The notes under the pieces are model-generated. The model saw nothing but the letters and a program-made list of their open reading frames with translations, had not been told where the DNA came from and searched no databases. A program made the position numbers and the translations under genes. Below are positions 44,963-55,270 of a stretch of 64,000 nt of DNA, one piece after another; the first letter of the stretch is position 1; each line of letters opens with the position of its first letter. This DNA is from Sphingomonas sp. BK235 (lineage in GTDB: Bacteria; Pseudomonadota; Alphaproteobacteria; Sphingomonadales; Sphingomonadaceae): positions 496,001 to 560,000 of the forward strand of contig NZ_SLXN01000002.1 in assembly GCF_004345855.1 (NCBI RefSeq). The letters run 5' to 3'.

Positions 44963-45718
44963 ATGACCGCGCTTCCGCCCCCGCCCGCCGACCTGCTCGA
45001 CGGCGCCAGCCTGTTCCTCGACTTCGACGGCACTTTGGTCGACATCGCCGACACCCCTGACGCGGTCGCGGTCGCGGCGCATGTCCCCAGTCTCCTCGCG
45101 CGCCTCATCGACGCGCTCGACGGTCGCGTCGCGATCGTCAGCGGGCGGCCGGTGGCGGAGGTGCGCGCGCTGCTCGCCCCGGCGCTGCTCACCGTCGCGG
45201 GCAGCCACGGGCTGGAGATCGCGGGCGCCGACGGCGGCTGCTACGCCCCCGAGCGCCCACCCGCGCTCGACCAGGCGCTCGCCGCCGCGCGCGACCTCGC
45301 CGCGCACCATCCCGGCGTGCTGATCGAGGACAAGCCCTTCGGCGTCGGCCTCCACTATCGTCAGGCCCCCGAGGCCGAGCCGGCGGTGACCGCGCTCGCC
45401 GACGAGCTCGCCGCGACGCACGACCTCAAGGTGCAGCACGGCAAGATGGTGGCCGAGCTGCGCCTGCGCGGGCGCGACAAGGGCAGCGCGGTCGACCTGC
45501 TGATGGCGGAACCCGCGCGGCGCCACACGCGTCCTGTGTTCATGGGGGACGACGTGACCGACGAGGCGGGCTTCGCCGCCGCGCGCGCCCTGGGCGGCGC
45601 GGGCGTGCTGGTGGGCCCCGCGCGCGACACCGCCGCCGCCTATCGGCTCGACGACGTCGCCGCCGCGCTCGCCTGGCTCGCCGCCGCCTGCCCCTCCCCT
45701 CACCCGACGGAGACGTGA
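44963..45718 (+). CDS. otsB: trehalose-6-phosphate phosphatase
   Basis: A 251-residue HAD phosphatase with nucleophile motif LFLDFDGTLVDIA, VSGRPVAEV, AGSHGLE and the acidic MGDDVTDEAGF motif. It removes phosphate from trehalose 6-phosphate, giving trehalose. It is first in a tight plus-strand set: its stop overlaps the GH15 start (TGATG) and the GH15 gene overlaps otsA. The ATG at 44963 has no strong Shine-Dalgarno. Confidence 0.93.
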   Translation: MTALPPPPADLLDGASLFLDFDGTLVDIADTPDAVAVAAHVPSLLARLIDALDGRVAIVSGRPVAEVRALLAPALLTVAGSHGLEIAGADGGCYAPERPPALDQALAAARDLAAHHPGVLIEDKPFGVGLHYRQAPEAEPAVTALADELAATHDLKVQHGKMVAELRLRGRDKGSAVDLLMAEPARRHTRPVFMGDDVTDEAGFAAARALGGAGVLVGPARDTAAAYRLDDVAAALAWLAAACPSPHPTET

Positions 45719-47499
45719 TGACCAACCTCGACCTGTGGCCGATCGGCAATTGCCAGGTGAGCGCGCTGGTGGACCGGCAGGGGCGCTTCGTCTGGGGCTG
45801 CGTGCCGCGCGTCGACGGTGACCCGCTCTTCTCCGCGCTGCTCGGCGGCGAGGCGCCCGACAGCGGCTATTGGGGCATCGAGATCGAGGACAGCGTCTCG
45901 GTCGAGCAGGAATATATCCGCAACACCCCGATCCTGGTCACGCGCCACATGGACAGCCACGGCGGGGCGATCGAGGTGATCGACTTCTGCCCGCGGTTCG
46001 CGCGCGAGGGGCGGACCTATCGCCCGGTCGGCTACGCGCGGATCATCCGCCCGGTCGCGGGCAGCCCGCGCGTGCGGGTCAAGCTGCGCCCCACCTGCGG
46101 CTGGGGCGGCGGCTGCCGCGAGCAGATCGGCGGCTCCAACCACCTGCGGCTGCTGCTCGACACGATCGCGCTGCGGCTCACCACCACCGCGCCGATCGCG
46201 ATGGTGCAGGGCGAGCACGCCTTCCGGGTGGAGCGCCCGCTCCACTTCTTCCTCGGGCCGGACGAGAGCTTCCAGGGCGACCTCGCCAGCACCGTCGACC
46301 TGATGCTCTACCGCACCACGCAGGAGTGGCAGGGCTGGGTGCGCGGGCTCGCCGTGCCGCTGGAGTGGCAGGAGACGGTGATCCGCTGCGCGATCACGCT
46401 CAAGCTCTGCCAGCACGAGGAGACCGGCGCGATCGTCGCGGCGCTGACCACCTCGGTCCCCGAGCACGCGAACTCGCAGCGCAACTGGGACTATCGCTAC
46501 TGCTGGATCCGCGACGCTTATTACACCGTCCAGGCGCTCAACCGGCTCGGCGCGCTCGACGTGCTGGAGGGCTATCTCGGCTACCTGCGCAACATCGTCG
46601 ACGCCGCGCGCGGCGGGCACATCCAGCCGCTGTACGGCGTGCTCGGCGAGCCCGAGCTGCCGGAGCGGATCGAGCAGCAGCTCGCCGGCTATCGCGGCAT
46701 GGGGCCGGTGCGCGTCGGCAACCAGGCGGCCGAGCAGATCCAGCACGACGCCTATGGCCAGATCGTGCTGTGCTCGGTCCACGCCTTCTTCGACCATCGC
46801 CTGTTCCGGCTGAGCGGCGTCGAGGATTTCGAGGCGCTGGAGCGCGTCGGCGAGCGCGCCTGGGCCTATTACGACCAGCCCGACGCGGGGCTGTGGGAGC
46901 TGCGCACGCGCCAGAGCGTCCACACGTATTCCAGCGCGATGTGCTGGGCGGCGTGCGACCGGCTCGCCAACGCCGCCGAGCGGCTCCGCCTCCCTGAGCG
47001 CGAGGCGGTCTGGGCCGAGCGCGCGCAGGTGATCCGCGACCGGATCGAGAGCGCGGCGTGGCGCGAGGAAACGCGGCGCATGTCCGCCACCTTCGCGGGC
47101 GACGACCTCGACGCCAGCGTGCTCCAGCTGCTCGACCTGCGCTTCCTCGAGGCGGACGATCCCCGCTTCCTCGACACGCTCTCCGCGATCGAGACCGGCC
47201 TGCGGCGCGGCTCGACCATGTTGCGCTACGACACCGAGGACGATTTCGGCCTGCCCGAGACCGCCTTCAACGTCTGTACCTTCTGGCTGATCGAGGCGCT
47301 GTACCTCACCGGTCGCAGCGACGAGGCGCGCGCCCTGTTCGAGGAGATGCTGACCCGCTGCACCGCGGCCGGGCTGCTCTCCGAGGACATCGATCCCCAT
47401 AGTGGGGAACTGTGGGGCAACTATCCGCAGACCTATTCGCTGGTCGGCATGATCAACTGCGCCGCCATGCTGAGCAAACCGTGGAGTAGTATCCGTTGA
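45718..47499 (+). CDS. glycoside hydrolase family 15 enzyme (trehalase/glucoamylase type)
   Basis: The 593-residue enzyme shows the GH15 bacterial layout: N-terminal beta-sandwich (about 1-230) starting LWPIGNCQVSALVDRQGRFVWGC, core VDRQGRFVWGCVPR; then an (alpha/alpha)6 barrel with NWDYRYCWIRDAYYTVQAL and the late catalytic segment LLSEDIDPHSGELWGNYPQ. GH15 members in trehalose loci are frequently trehalases, which would let this cluster both make and degrade trehalose; glucoamylase activity is the alternative. Overlaps with otsB and otsA imply co-translation. Confidence 0.85.
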   Translation: MTNLDLWPIGNCQVSALVDRQGRFVWGCVPRVDGDPLFSALLGGEAPDSGYWGIEIEDSVSVEQEYIRNTPILVTRHMDSHGGAIEVIDFCPRFAREGRTYRPVGYARIIRPVAGSPRVRVKLRPTCGWGGGCREQIGGSNHLRLLLDTIALRLTTTAPIAMVQGEHAFRVERPLHFFLGPDESFQGDLASTVDLMLYRTTQEWQGWVRGLAVPLEWQETVIRCAITLKLCQHEETGAIVAALTTSVPEHANSQRNWDYRYCWIRDAYYTVQALNRLGALDVLEGYLGYLRNIVDAARGGHIQPLYGVLGEPELPERIEQQLAGYRGMGPVRVGNQAAEQIQHDAYGQIVLCSVHAFFDHRLFRLSGVEDFEALERVGERAWAYYDQPDAGLWELRTRQSVHTYSSAMCWAACDRLANAAERLRLPEREAVWAERAQVIRDRIESAAWREETRRMSATFAGDDLDASVLQLLDLRFLEADDPRFLDTLSAIETGLRRGSTMLRYDTEDDFGLPETAFNVCTFWLIEALYLTGRSDEARALFEEMLTRCTAAGLLSEDIDPHSGELWGNYPQTYSLVGMINCAAMLSKPWSSIR

Positions 47500-48890
47500 G
47501 CCGACTGATCGTCATCTCGAACCGTGTCACCGCGCCCAAGGGCTCGACCTCGGGGGCGCAGGGCGGGCTGGCGGTGGCGATGGCGGCGGCGCTGCGCGAC
47601 CGCGGCGGCTTGTGGTTCGGCTGGTCGGGCGAGCAGACCGAGCACTTTAACGGCCACATCAACTTTCAGCGCAACCAGGGCGTGACCACCGCGACGGTCG
47701 ACCTGGAGGAGCAGGACGTCCAGGAATATTACGACGGCTACGCCAATCGCACGTTGTGGCCGCTGTTCCACTATCGCATCGACCTGGCCGAATATGAGCG
47801 CGAGTTCGCCGGCGGCTACCAGCGCACCAACCAGCGCTTCGCCGACACCGTCCGCCCGCTGATCGAGCCCGACGACCTGGTGTGGATCCAGGACTATCAC
47901 ATGTTCCCGCTCGGCGCCGAGCTGCGCCAGCGCGGCTGCCGGAACAAGATCGGCTTCTTTCTCCATATCCCGTGGCCACCGCGCCGGCTGCTCGGCACCC
48001 TGCCCAACGCGCAGGAGCTGGTCGAGACCTTGTTCGCCTATGACCTGATCGGCTTCCACACCGCCGAGTGGCTCGACTCGTTCCGCGACTTCGCGATCCA
48101 GGACATGGGCGCCACCGTCGACGAGCATGGCGTGGCGCGGCTGGGCGACCGCTCGGTGCAGCTCATCGCCTGCCCGATCGGCATCGACGCCGCCGAGTTC
48201 GCCGAGATGTCGCGCGGGGTCGCGGCGCGGCTGGCGCATCGCCGCATGCGCGACAGCGCGACCGGGCGCGACATGATCGTCGGCGTCGACCGGCTCGATT
48301 ATTCCAAGGGGCTGGAGGAGCGATTCCTCGGTTACGAACGCTTCCTGATCGAGCACCCCGAGGAGCGCAAGGAAGTGTTCCTGCTCCAGATCGCGCCGCC
48401 CAGCCGCGTCTCGGTGGAGAGCTATCAGCGCATCCGCACCTCGCTCGAGCAGATCTCGGGGCGGATCAACGGCGAGTACGCCGACGTCGACTGGGTGCCG
48501 ATCCGCTACGTCAACCAGGGCTATCCGCGCGACCAGCTCGCCGGCATCTACCGCGCCGCCAAGATCGGGCTGGTGACCCCGTTGCGCGACGGCATGAACC
48601 TGGTGGCCAAGGAATATGTCGCCGCGCAGGACCCGGAGGATCCGGGCGTGCTGGTGCTGTCGCGCTTCGCCGGATCGGCCGAGCAGATGCCCGAGGCGCT
48701 GCTGGTCAACCCGTATAGCGCGGAGGAAGTGTCCGACGCGATCTGGCAGGCGCTGCGCATGCCGCGCGACGAGCGCGTGCGCCGCTGGGAGGCGCTGATG
48801 GCGGGCGTCCAGTCGCAGGACGTGACCTGGTGGGCGAGCGAGTTCCTCGGCGCGCTGGAGCGGGTCGAGGTGCGGGAGCGGGCGGAGTAA
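47496..48890 (+). CDS. otsA: trehalose-6-phosphate synthase
   Basis: The 464-residue GT20 glycosyltransferase starts at TTG within the GH15 stop (TTGA). It contains SNRVTAPKG, the acceptor loop IGFFLHIPWPP, GVDRLDYSKGLEER and the nucleotide-sugar site LRDGMNLVAKEY. It joins UDP-glucose and glucose 6-phosphate. With otsB it makes trehalose, an osmotic and desiccation protectant. The rare TTG start may lower its translation relative to the upstream genes. Confidence 0.94.
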   Translation: MSRLIVISNRVTAPKGSTSGAQGGLAVAMAAALRDRGGLWFGWSGEQTEHFNGHINFQRNQGVTTATVDLEEQDVQEYYDGYANRTLWPLFHYRIDLAEYEREFAGGYQRTNQRFADTVRPLIEPDDLVWIQDYHMFPLGAELRQRGCRNKIGFFLHIPWPPRRLLGTLPNAQELVETLFAYDLIGFHTAEWLDSFRDFAIQDMGATVDEHGVARLGDRSVQLIACPIGIDAAEFAEMSRGVAARLAHRRMRDSATGRDMIVGVDRLDYSKGLEERFLGYERFLIEHPEERKEVFLLQIAPPSRVSVESYQRIRTSLEQISGRINGEYADVDWVPIRYVNQGYPRDQLAGIYRAAKIGLVTPLRDGMNLVAKEYVAAQDPEDPGVLVLSRFAGSAEQMPEALLVNPYSAEEVSDAIWQALRMPRDERVRRWEALMAGVQSQDVTWWASEFLGALERVEVRERAE

Positions 48891-49072
48891 AGGCTGAGCC
48901 ATCCGGGCCGACCCGTGCTCCCGCATTCGCCGGAGCGCGCTGCCGCTTCAGAGAAGCGGGATGAGGCCCTGGCGCGGTCGTCCGCCCTCGCCAACGCGGG
49001 TCAGGCCCGCCGCCGCCCGAAGAGCCGCCGCGCTAGGATAGACGGGCGAATCGCGAAGAGGGACGGATCAGG

Positions 49073-50413
49073 GTGCGCAACTGGATCTGGGGCCGTCGGC
49101 GCCGATCGACCGCCGAACTCTATTTCGATATCTCGCCCGAAGCGATCTACGTCATCCAGGACGGGCATTACGTCGATTGCAATCCGGCGACGTTGCGGCT
49201 CTTCGGGCGCACGCGCGACGAGTTCGTCGGTCGCCCGCTGGGGCTCACCTCGCCGGAGGTGCAGGACAATGGCGTGCCGACCCGCGTCGCGGTCGCGGCG
49301 CTGATCAAGGAGGCGGAGCGCGCGGGCGTCGCGCGTATGCCGTTCCGCGGGCTGCGCAAGGACGGGACGCGCTTCCCCGCTTTGGTGTCGATGTTCCTGG
49401 CGCCGCGCAACGGGCGCCCGGCGGTGATCACCACCTGTATCGACATCAGCGAGATCGACGGACTGGTCAGCGCGATCACCGACGGGCTCGCGCGGCTGGC
49501 GAGCGGCGATCTCAGCCAGCCGATCGGAACCGCTCTGTCGGACCGCTATGAACCGGTGCGCATCGCCTACAACCAGGTGCTGGCCGACCTGCGCGCGATC
49601 GTCGAGGGGGTCGGCGAACGCGTCGGCGCGATCGACATGGACACCGGCGCGATCCGGCGCGCGGCCGAGGCGCTGGCGGCGCGGACCGAGCGCCAGGCCG
49701 CCGCGCTGGAGCAGAGCGCCGCCGCGTTGGAGGAACTGACCCGCGACGTCGCCGCGGCCGCCGCCGATGGCGCGCGCGCCGATCAGCTCGCCGCCGACGC
49801 GAGCGCGGCCGCCACCGCGAGCGGCGACGTCGCCCAGCGCGCCATCGCGGCGATGGAGGGGATCGAGCGCAGCGGCAGCGAGATCGGCGAGATCATCAGC
49901 CTGATCGACGGCATCGCCTTTCAGACCAACCTGCTCGCGCTCAACGCGGGAGTCGAGGCGGCGCGCGCGGGTGACGCCGGTCGCGGCTTCGCGGTGGTGG
50001 CGCAGGAGGTCCGCGCGCTGGCGCAGCGCTCCGCCGATGCCGCGCGCGAGGTGAAGGCGCGCGTCACCGCGGCCGGCGGCGAGATCGACGCCGGGGTGCG
50101 GCTGGTCGGCGAGACCGACGCGGCGCTGCGCCACATCCTGGCGCGCGTCAGCGACGCGCGCGGCCTGGTCGCGCGCGTCGCCGACAGCGGGCGCAAGCAG
50201 GCGGCGGGGCTCGGGCAGGTCAATGCCGCGATCAGCGAGATGAGCCGGATGACGCAGGAGAATGCCGCGATGGCGCAGCAGACCAACGCCGCCTCGCTCG
50301 GCCTGACCGAGCGCGCCCGCGAACTCGGCGACCAGATCGCGCGCTTTCGGCTCGAGCGCGATGCCGGCCCATCCGCGCCGCGCACCGCGACGCTCACCCG
50401 ACAGGGGAGCTAG
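49073..50413 (+). CDS. soluble PAS-domain methyl-accepting chemotaxis protein
   Basis: A 446-residue receptor without TM helices. The N-terminal PAS domain (about 15-120: [23 protein letters not shown], core [18 protein letters not shown]) is followed by a linker and the signalling domain, whose hairpin tip reads [37 protein letters not shown] (core [18 protein letters not shown]). It would feed CheA from the cytoplasm in response to a redox or ligand signal. The usual tip Ala is Gly ([10 protein letters not shown]). GTG start. Its 3' end overlaps the convergent channel gene by 20 bases. Confidence 0.9.
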   Translation: MRNWIWGRRRRSTAELYFDISPEAIYVIQDGHYVDCNPATLRLFGRTRDEFVGRPLGLTSPEVQDNGVPTRVAVAALIKEAERAGVARMPFRGLRKDGTRFPALVSMFLAPRNGRPAVITTCIDISEIDGLVSAITDGLARLASGDLSQPIGTALSDRYEPVRIAYNQVLADLRAIVEGVGERVGAIDMDTGAIRRAAEALAARTERQAAALEQSAAALEELTRDVAAAAADGARADQLAADASAAATASGDVAQRAIAAMEGIERSGSEIGEIISLIDGIAFQTNLLALNAGVEAARAGDAGRGFAVVAQEVRALAQRSADAAREVKARVTAAGGEIDAGVRLVGETDAALRHILARVSDARGLVARVADSGRKQAAGLGQVNAAISEMSRMTQENAAMAQQTNAASLGLTERARELGDQIARFRLERDAGPSAPRTATLTRQGS

Positions 50414-51518
50414 GCCGATCCATCGACGCCGACGCCCCTTCGGCGCTGCCCTCCACCATCACCCGCCGCCGCAGCAGCGCCTCGGGCATCTCGGCGCGGA
50501 TGAAGGCCAGCAACGCCTCGCGCACGTCGCAGCGCAGGTCGAAGGCGGTGGACGCATCGCGCGCCGTCATCAGCCCGCGCAGCTCGATCGAGCCGTCCGC
50601 CTTGGTGTCGGTCACCTGCAGGTTCCAGAAGCGCTTGTCCCAGCGCGGGTTGGCCGTGACGATCTCGCCGAGCTTGGCGCGCAGCCGCTCCACGTCCACC
50701 GCCGGGTCGAGATACCAGAACACGCTGCCGAGCAAGGCGCTCGACTGGCGCGTCCAGTTCTGGAAGCTCTGCTCGAGGAACTTGGAGACGGGGACCACCA
50801 GGCGGCGCTCGTCCCAGATCTTGACGACCACATAGGTCAGCCGGATCTCCTCGATCCGCCCCCATTCGCCGTCGATGATGACGACGTCGTCGATGCGGAT
50901 CGGCTCGGTGAAGATCATCTGGAAGCCAGCGATCAGGTTCTTCAGCGCGGGCTGTGCCGCGGCGCCCACGGCGAGGCCGGCGAGACCCGCCGAGGCCGCC
51001 AACGTCACCCCCAGGCTGCGCACGCTGGGGATCGTCATCAGCATCGTGCACACCGTCACCAGCAGCACCACCGAGACGATGATCTGGCGCAGGATGCCGA
51101 GCCGGGTGCGGCGCCGCCGCGCGCGCAGATTGTCCTCCACGCTGATGTCGGCGTGGCGCATCATCACGTCGATCACCGTCCCGATCGCGACGATCGCGCA
51201 CCAGCCCATCAGCCCGGGCACCAGCAGCGCCGCGGCGCGCGCCCACAGGGTCGCGGCGCCGCGCGTCAGGTCGAGCGCCGGCTGTACCGCCGCGAGCGCG
51301 ATCGCGATCAGCAGCCAGCGCAGCAGCTTGCGCACGCGCTCGACGAAGACCGCGGCGGTGCTGTCGGGTCGCGCGCGGGTGGCACGGCGCGCCACCCAGA
51401 TGATCACGCGGTGCAGCACCACCGCCAGCGCCACCGCGGCGACGATGTAGATCGCGCCGAGCAGCCACTCGGGCATCTCGCGCGCCCATCGGTGCACGGT
51501 ACGGGTCAGCGCGGCCAT
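50394..51518 (-). CDS. MscS-family mechanosensitive ion channel
   Basis: The 374-residue membrane protein has four or five TM helices (about 14-35, 65-85, 95-115, 150-175) followed by the MscS pore helix and beta-domain: [29 protein letters not shown] (core [18 protein letters not shown]), [34 protein letters not shown]. It releases solutes on hypo-osmotic shock, consistent with being beside trehalose genes. The ATG at 51518 has AGGAG upstream. Confidence 0.9.
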   Translation of the reverse strand: MAALTRTVHRWAREMPEWLLGAIYIVAAVALAVVLHRVIIWVARRATRARPDSTAAVFVERVRKLLRWLLIAIALAAVQPALDLTRGAATLWARAAALLVPGLMGWCAIVAIGTVIDVMMRHADISVEDNLRARRRRTRLGILRQIIVSVVLLVTVCTMLMTIPSVRSLGVTLAASAGLAGLAVGAAAQPALKNLIAGFQMIFTEPIRIDDVVIIDGEWGRIEEIRLTYVVVKIWDERRLVVPVSKFLEQSFQNWTRQSSALLGSVFWYLDPAVDVERLRAKLGEIVTANPRWDKRFWNLQVTDTKADGSIELRGLMTARDASTAFDLRCDVREALLAFIRAEMPEALLRRRVMVEGSAEGASASMDRPSSPVG

Positions 51519-51694
51519 CGTTGCTCCTCGGGGTCGCGTGGGTGATCCGGGGGCGTAACGAGGGCGCACCGGCGGGCGTTCCCTTGTCGGCCCGGAGCAA
51601 GCGTGGCGGGGGGTGTTGCCCCCGCCGTGGCCCGCCGTGCATCGCCGTGCCCCGCCGTGGCTGCCGTCGCGGCGGCGACCGCTGCCCCCCGCCT

Positions 51695-51998
51695 GGCGTC
51701 ATCCTGAACTCGTTTCAGGATCCACGGGTCCGGACCCAAAAGGCGGCTTAGTCTTTCATTACCGTCATCCCGGCCTCGCGCCGGGATCCATGGTGCCGCG
51801 AGAGTAACGCCGGCGGCTCTCGCGGCACCATGGATCCCGGGTCAAGGCTCTCCTGAGCTTGTCGAAGGGCCCGGGATGACGGGGGCAAGCAGCTTTCGCG
51901 ACAATAAACCTTTATGGGTCCGGATCCACCGATCCGCAGGCGCCGCGCCGATGGGGTGCGCGGCGGCGTGGATCCTGAGACAAGCTCAGGATGACGCC
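51695..51998. repeat. outer palindromic element interrupted by a second one
   Basis: Outer perfect 13-base arms lie at 51695-51707 and 51986-51998 (GGCGTCATCCTGA and its complement), with GGATCC/GGTCCGGA motifs inside on both sides. The centre is occupied by another complete element at 51762-51882, giving a nested structure of 304 bases. Confidence 0.7.
51762..51882. repeat. long-armed palindromic element, copy B
   Basis: Closely similar to copy A: CCGTCATCCCGG start, perfect 21-base inner arms built on GGATCCATGGTGCCGCGAGAG, and a CCGGGATGACGG end. The right arm carries an extra CTCCTGAGCTTGTCGAAGG segment. Confidence 0.85.
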
Positions 51999-52125
51999 AG
52001 CTTCGCGGGGGAGGGGGGCGAGAGGGGGCGGATTCCGCCGGAACGTGGCACCCATCCGAGCCGCACGTTGACCCGACCTAGTCTCACCTGATATCGTCTC
52101 CATCGTTACCATTGCGAGGCCGACC

Positions 52126-53190
52126 ATGCAGCATATCGACGTCAATCCGATGGGGCTCGACGGCTTCGAGTTCTGCGAGTTCACCGCGCCCGACGCCGAC
52201 GCGCTGGCGGCGCAGTTCGAGGCGCTCGGCTTCGTCGCCACCGCGACTCATCCCACGCGCGCGCTCACCCGCTACCAGCAGGGCCGCATCAACCTGCTCA
52301 TCAACCGCGAGGAAAGCGGCCATGCCGCGGACTTCCGCGCCGCGCACGGCCCGTCGGCCAGCGCGATGGCGTTCCGGGTCCAGGACGCACGCGCCGCCTA
52401 TGACGCCGCGATCGCGCGCGGCGCCAAGCCCGCGCCGGCGGGCCAGGCGCTCGACGATATCCCCGCGCTCGAGGGGATCGGCGGCTCGCTGCTCTATCTC
52501 GTCGACCGCCACGGCGCGGCGGGATCGATCTACGACGGCTGGGACGCGGTGCCCGGCGCGGCCGAGGCGATGGCGGCGAACGACGTCGGGCTCGACCTGC
52601 TCGACCATCTCACCCACAATGTCCGGCGCGGGCAGATGCGCGTGTGGGCCGAGTTCTACGGCCAGATCTTCGGCTTCGAGGAGCAGAAGTATTTCGACAT
52701 CAAGGGCAAGGCCACGGGTTTGTTCAGCCAGGCGATGATCGCGCCCGACCGCGCGATCCGCATCCCGCTCAACGAGAGCCAGGACGACAAGAGCCAGATC
52801 GAGGAGTTCATCCGCGACTATAATGGCGAGGGCATCCAGCATCTCGCGCTCACCACCGACGACATCTACGCCACGGTGGAGAAACTGCGCGCGCGCGGCG
52901 TGAAACTGCAGGACACGATCGAGACCTATTACGAGCTGGTCGACCAGCGCGTGCCCAACCACGGCGAGGACCTCGAGCGGCTGCGCCGGAACCGCATCCT
53001 GATCGACGGCAATGTCGGTGAGGAGGGGCTGCTGCTCCAGATCTTCACCGAGACGATGGTGGGGCCGATCTTCTTCGAGATCATCCAGCGCAAGGGCAAT
53101 GAGGGGTTCGGCAACGGCAACTTCCAGGCGCTGTACGAGTCGATCGAGCTCGACCAGATCCGCCGCGGGGTCATCACCGTCGACGCGTGA
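52126..53190 (+). CDS. hppD: 4-hydroxyphenylpyruvate dioxygenase
   Basis: The 354-residue non-haem iron enzyme carries the 2-His-1-Glu iron set: LDHLTHNV (His), GIQHLALTTDDI (His) and FFEIIQRKG (Glu). FGFEEQKYFDIKGKATGL and the C-terminal GFGNGNFQALYESIE are family hallmarks. It converts 4-hydroxyphenylpyruvate to homogentisate in tyrosine breakdown. Homogentisate dioxygenase follows 309 bases downstream, with a palindromic element between. Confidence 0.95.
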   Translation: MQHIDVNPMGLDGFEFCEFTAPDADALAAQFEALGFVATATHPTRALTRYQQGRINLLINREESGHAADFRAAHGPSASAMAFRVQDARAAYDAAIARGAKPAPAGQALDDIPALEGIGGSLLYLVDRHGAAGSIYDGWDAVPGAAEAMAANDVGLDLLDHLTHNVRRGQMRVWAEFYGQIFGFEEQKYFDIKGKATGLFSQAMIAPDRAIRIPLNESQDDKSQIEEFIRDYNGEGIQHLALTTDDIYATVEKLRARGVKLQDTIETYYELVDQRVPNHGEDLERLRRNRILIDGNVGEEGLLLQIFTETMVGPIFFEIIQRKGNEGFGNGNFQALYESIELDQIRRGVITVDA

Positions 53191-53498
53191 CGGCGCGCGG
53201 CGGGTGACAGGCGGAAGGCGGCAGGCGAGTACCAGACAAGCCTCGTATAGTGTCGCCGCCGCCCCCCCTCTCCGTCATGCCCGCGCAGGCGGGGATCCAG
53301 ACGCGCTGATGCCGCGCTTCTTGCACCGACGTCAGCGTTCATGGATCCCCGCCTGCGCGGGGATGACGAAGGAGGGGAAGTCACGGCGGAAAGCGGGCGT
53401 TGAGTGGTAGAGTTGCGGACGAAGCGGATGACCGAGTTGCACGCCGTGGCAAACGATCGACCCAACCTTTCCCGTGGCACCATCGAGAGGAGCGGTGC
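53191..53498. other. 308-base spacer between hppD and hmgA with a palindromic repeat
   Basis: No gene. The repeat at 53273-53368 takes up the centre. A hmgA promoter may lie between about 53370 and 53480. GAGAGGAG at 53485-53492 is the hmgA Shine-Dalgarno. Confidence 0.5.
53273..53368. repeat. long-armed palindromic element, copy C (CCCGCGCAGGCGGGG type)
   Basis: CGTCATGC...GGGATGACG ends with perfect 20-base inner arms (CCCGCGCAGGCGGGGATCCA and its complement) around an about 47-base middle. It is the same architecture as the other copies with a different arm core. Confidence 0.85.
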
Positions 53499-54785
53499 AT
53501 GAGCGACTATATCCCCGGCTTCGGCAACCACGTCTCCACCGAGGCGGTGCCCGGCGCGCTGCCGATCGGGCGCAACTCGCCGCAGCGGCCCGCCTTCGGC
53601 CTCTACGCCGAGCAGCTCTCGGGCACCGCCTTCACCGCGCCGCGCCACGAGAACCGCCGCGCCTGGCTCTACCGGCTGCGCCCCACCGCCGAGCATCCGC
53701 CCTACCAGCGCTACCACGGCGCACCGCGGCTCGCGCCCGGCACCGACCCCGCGCCGCTCGCGCCCAACCGGCTGCGCTGGGACCCGCTCGCCGCGCCCGA
53801 CGCGCCGACCGACCTGATCGACGGCATGGTCACGATGCTCGCCAATCGCGACCCGGCCGAGCTGAAGGGCGTCGCGCTCCACGTCTATGCCGCCAATCGC
53901 GACATGACCGACCGCGTCTTCATGGACTCGGACGGCGAGCTGCTGTTCATCCCCCAGGCGGGACGGCTGCGGCTCGACACCGAGCTGGGGCGGATCGAGG
54001 TCGCGCCCGGCCAGATCGCGCTGGTGCCGCGCGGGGTGCGCTTCCGCGCCGCCCTCCCGGACGGCAGCGCCAGCGGCTATGTCGCGGAGAATCACGGCGC
54101 CCTGTTCCGCCTGCCCGATCTCGGCCCGATCGGCGCCAACGGCCTCGCCAACCCGCGCGACGTCGAGACGCCGGTGGCGCGCTACGAGGATGAGGACCGG
54201 CCGACCGAGGTGATCCAGAAGTTCCTCGGCACCTTGTGGACCACCACGCTGGATCACAGCCCGCTCGACGTGGTGGCGTGGCACGGCAATCTCGCGCCGT
54301 GGCGCTATGATCTCGGGCGCTTCATGACGATCAACACGGTCAGTTTCGACCATCCCGACCCGTCGATCTTTACCGTGCTGACCAGTCCGAGCGACGTGCC
54401 CGGGCGGGCCAACGCCGATTTCGTGATCTTCCCGCCGCGCTGGATGGTGGCGGAGGACACGTTCCGCCCGCCCTGGTTCCACCGCAACGTGATGAGCGAG
54501 GCGATGGGGCTGATCACCGGCGCCTATGACGCCAAGGCCGAGGGCTTCCGCCCCGGCGGTCTGTCGCTCCACAATATGATGGCGGGACACGGGCCGGATC
54601 TGGCGAGCTGGCGCGGCGCGTCCGAGGCCGAGCTGAGGCCGCACAAGATCGAGGGGACGATGGCCTTCATGCTCGAGAGCTGCTGGCCCTATCGTCCCAC
54701 CGCGCACGCGCTGGCGCACGCGCAGCTCGACTATGACGCGGTGTGGAAGGACTTCCCCAAGGCGCAGGTGCCGCCGCGGCCGTGA
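53499..54785 (+). CDS. hmgA: homogentisate 1,2-dioxygenase
   Basis: The 428-residue cupin-type dioxygenase begins [21 protein letters not shown] (core [13 protein letters not shown]) and has [22 protein letters not shown] (core [18 protein letters not shown]) and the iron-ligand regions [18 protein letters not shown] and [11 protein letters not shown]. It opens the homogentisate ring to maleylacetoacetate. The ATG at 53499 is preceded by GAGAGGAG; the frame is open further upstream without coding character. Confidence 0.95.
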   Translation: MSDYIPGFGNHVSTEAVPGALPIGRNSPQRPAFGLYAEQLSGTAFTAPRHENRRAWLYRLRPTAEHPPYQRYHGAPRLAPGTDPAPLAPNRLRWDPLAAPDAPTDLIDGMVTMLANRDPAELKGVALHVYAANRDMTDRVFMDSDGELLFIPQAGRLRLDTELGRIEVAPGQIALVPRGVRFRAALPDGSASGYVAENHGALFRLPDLGPIGANGLANPRDVETPVARYEDEDRPTEVIQKFLGTLWTTTLDHSPLDVVAWHGNLAPWRYDLGRFMTINTVSFDHPDPSIFTVLTSPSDVPGRANADFVIFPPRWMVAEDTFRPPWFHRNVMSEAMGLITGAYDAKAEGFRPGGLSLHNMMAGHGPDLASWRGASEAELRPHKIEGTMAFMLESCWPYRPTAHALAHAQLDYDAVWKDFPKAQVPPRP

Positions 54786-55150
54786 GCGAGGAGAGCGCGG
54801 CGGGCGCGCGCGTCACCGCGACGCCCGCGGGGGTGGCGCTGGCGCCACTCGACACGATCGCCGACGGCGCCGCGCGCAACTTCGTGCTCCAGCTTCGCGC
54901 GGGGCGGTTCCACGGCTTCGTCGTGCGACGGGGCGACTCGGTGTTCGGTTATGTCGACCGCTGCCCGCACGCCGGGCTGCCGCTGGCGCAGATGCTCGAC
55001 GATTATGTCGCGGCCGGTCATGTCCGCTGTTCGTGGCACGGCGCGCTGTTCCGCGTCGAGGACGGCACCTGCGTCGCGGGACCGTGCGTCGGCGCGTCGC
55101 TCGCCGTCTGGCCGGTGACGGTGCGCGACGGGACGATCGTCACCGCCTGA
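54782..55150 (+). CDS. Rieske [2Fe-2S] ferredoxin-like protein
   Basis: The 122-residue protein has the complete Rieske cluster motif CPHAGLP (about 72) and CSWHGALF (about 95), giving two Cys and two His ligands. No TM segment. It starts at GTG overlapping the hmgA stop (GTGA), so it is co-translated. The role in the pathway is not established; an electron carrier or a stabiliser of a dioxygenase is likely. Confidence 0.88.
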   Translation: MSEESAAGARVTATPAGVALAPLDTIADGAARNFVLQLRAGRFHGFVVRRGDSVFGYVDRCPHAGLPLAQMLDDYVAAGHVRCSWHGALFRVEDGTCVAGPCVGASLAVWPVTVRDGTIVTA

Positions 55151-55270
55151 CCGTGTCCTTCGCGCCCCGCGCCGTCGCGGCGCGCGACAAACATGCGCGA
55201 TGGTAACCACTTCTCCACCGCTGCACGGTTAACCAGCCGCCTCAGACATTAGCTGTCTTCGGGGAATCGC

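Larger units (their letters stand above)
51519..52125. other. 607-base spacer with nested palindromic repeats
   Basis: No gene. It contains repeat elements from 51695 to 51998 (see repeats) and, at its right end, the promoter region of the hydroxyphenylpyruvate dioxygenase gene (a TTGACC at about 52070 and ATGCAGCAT around the start). The left 170 bases are GC-rich and featureless. Confidence 0.55.
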
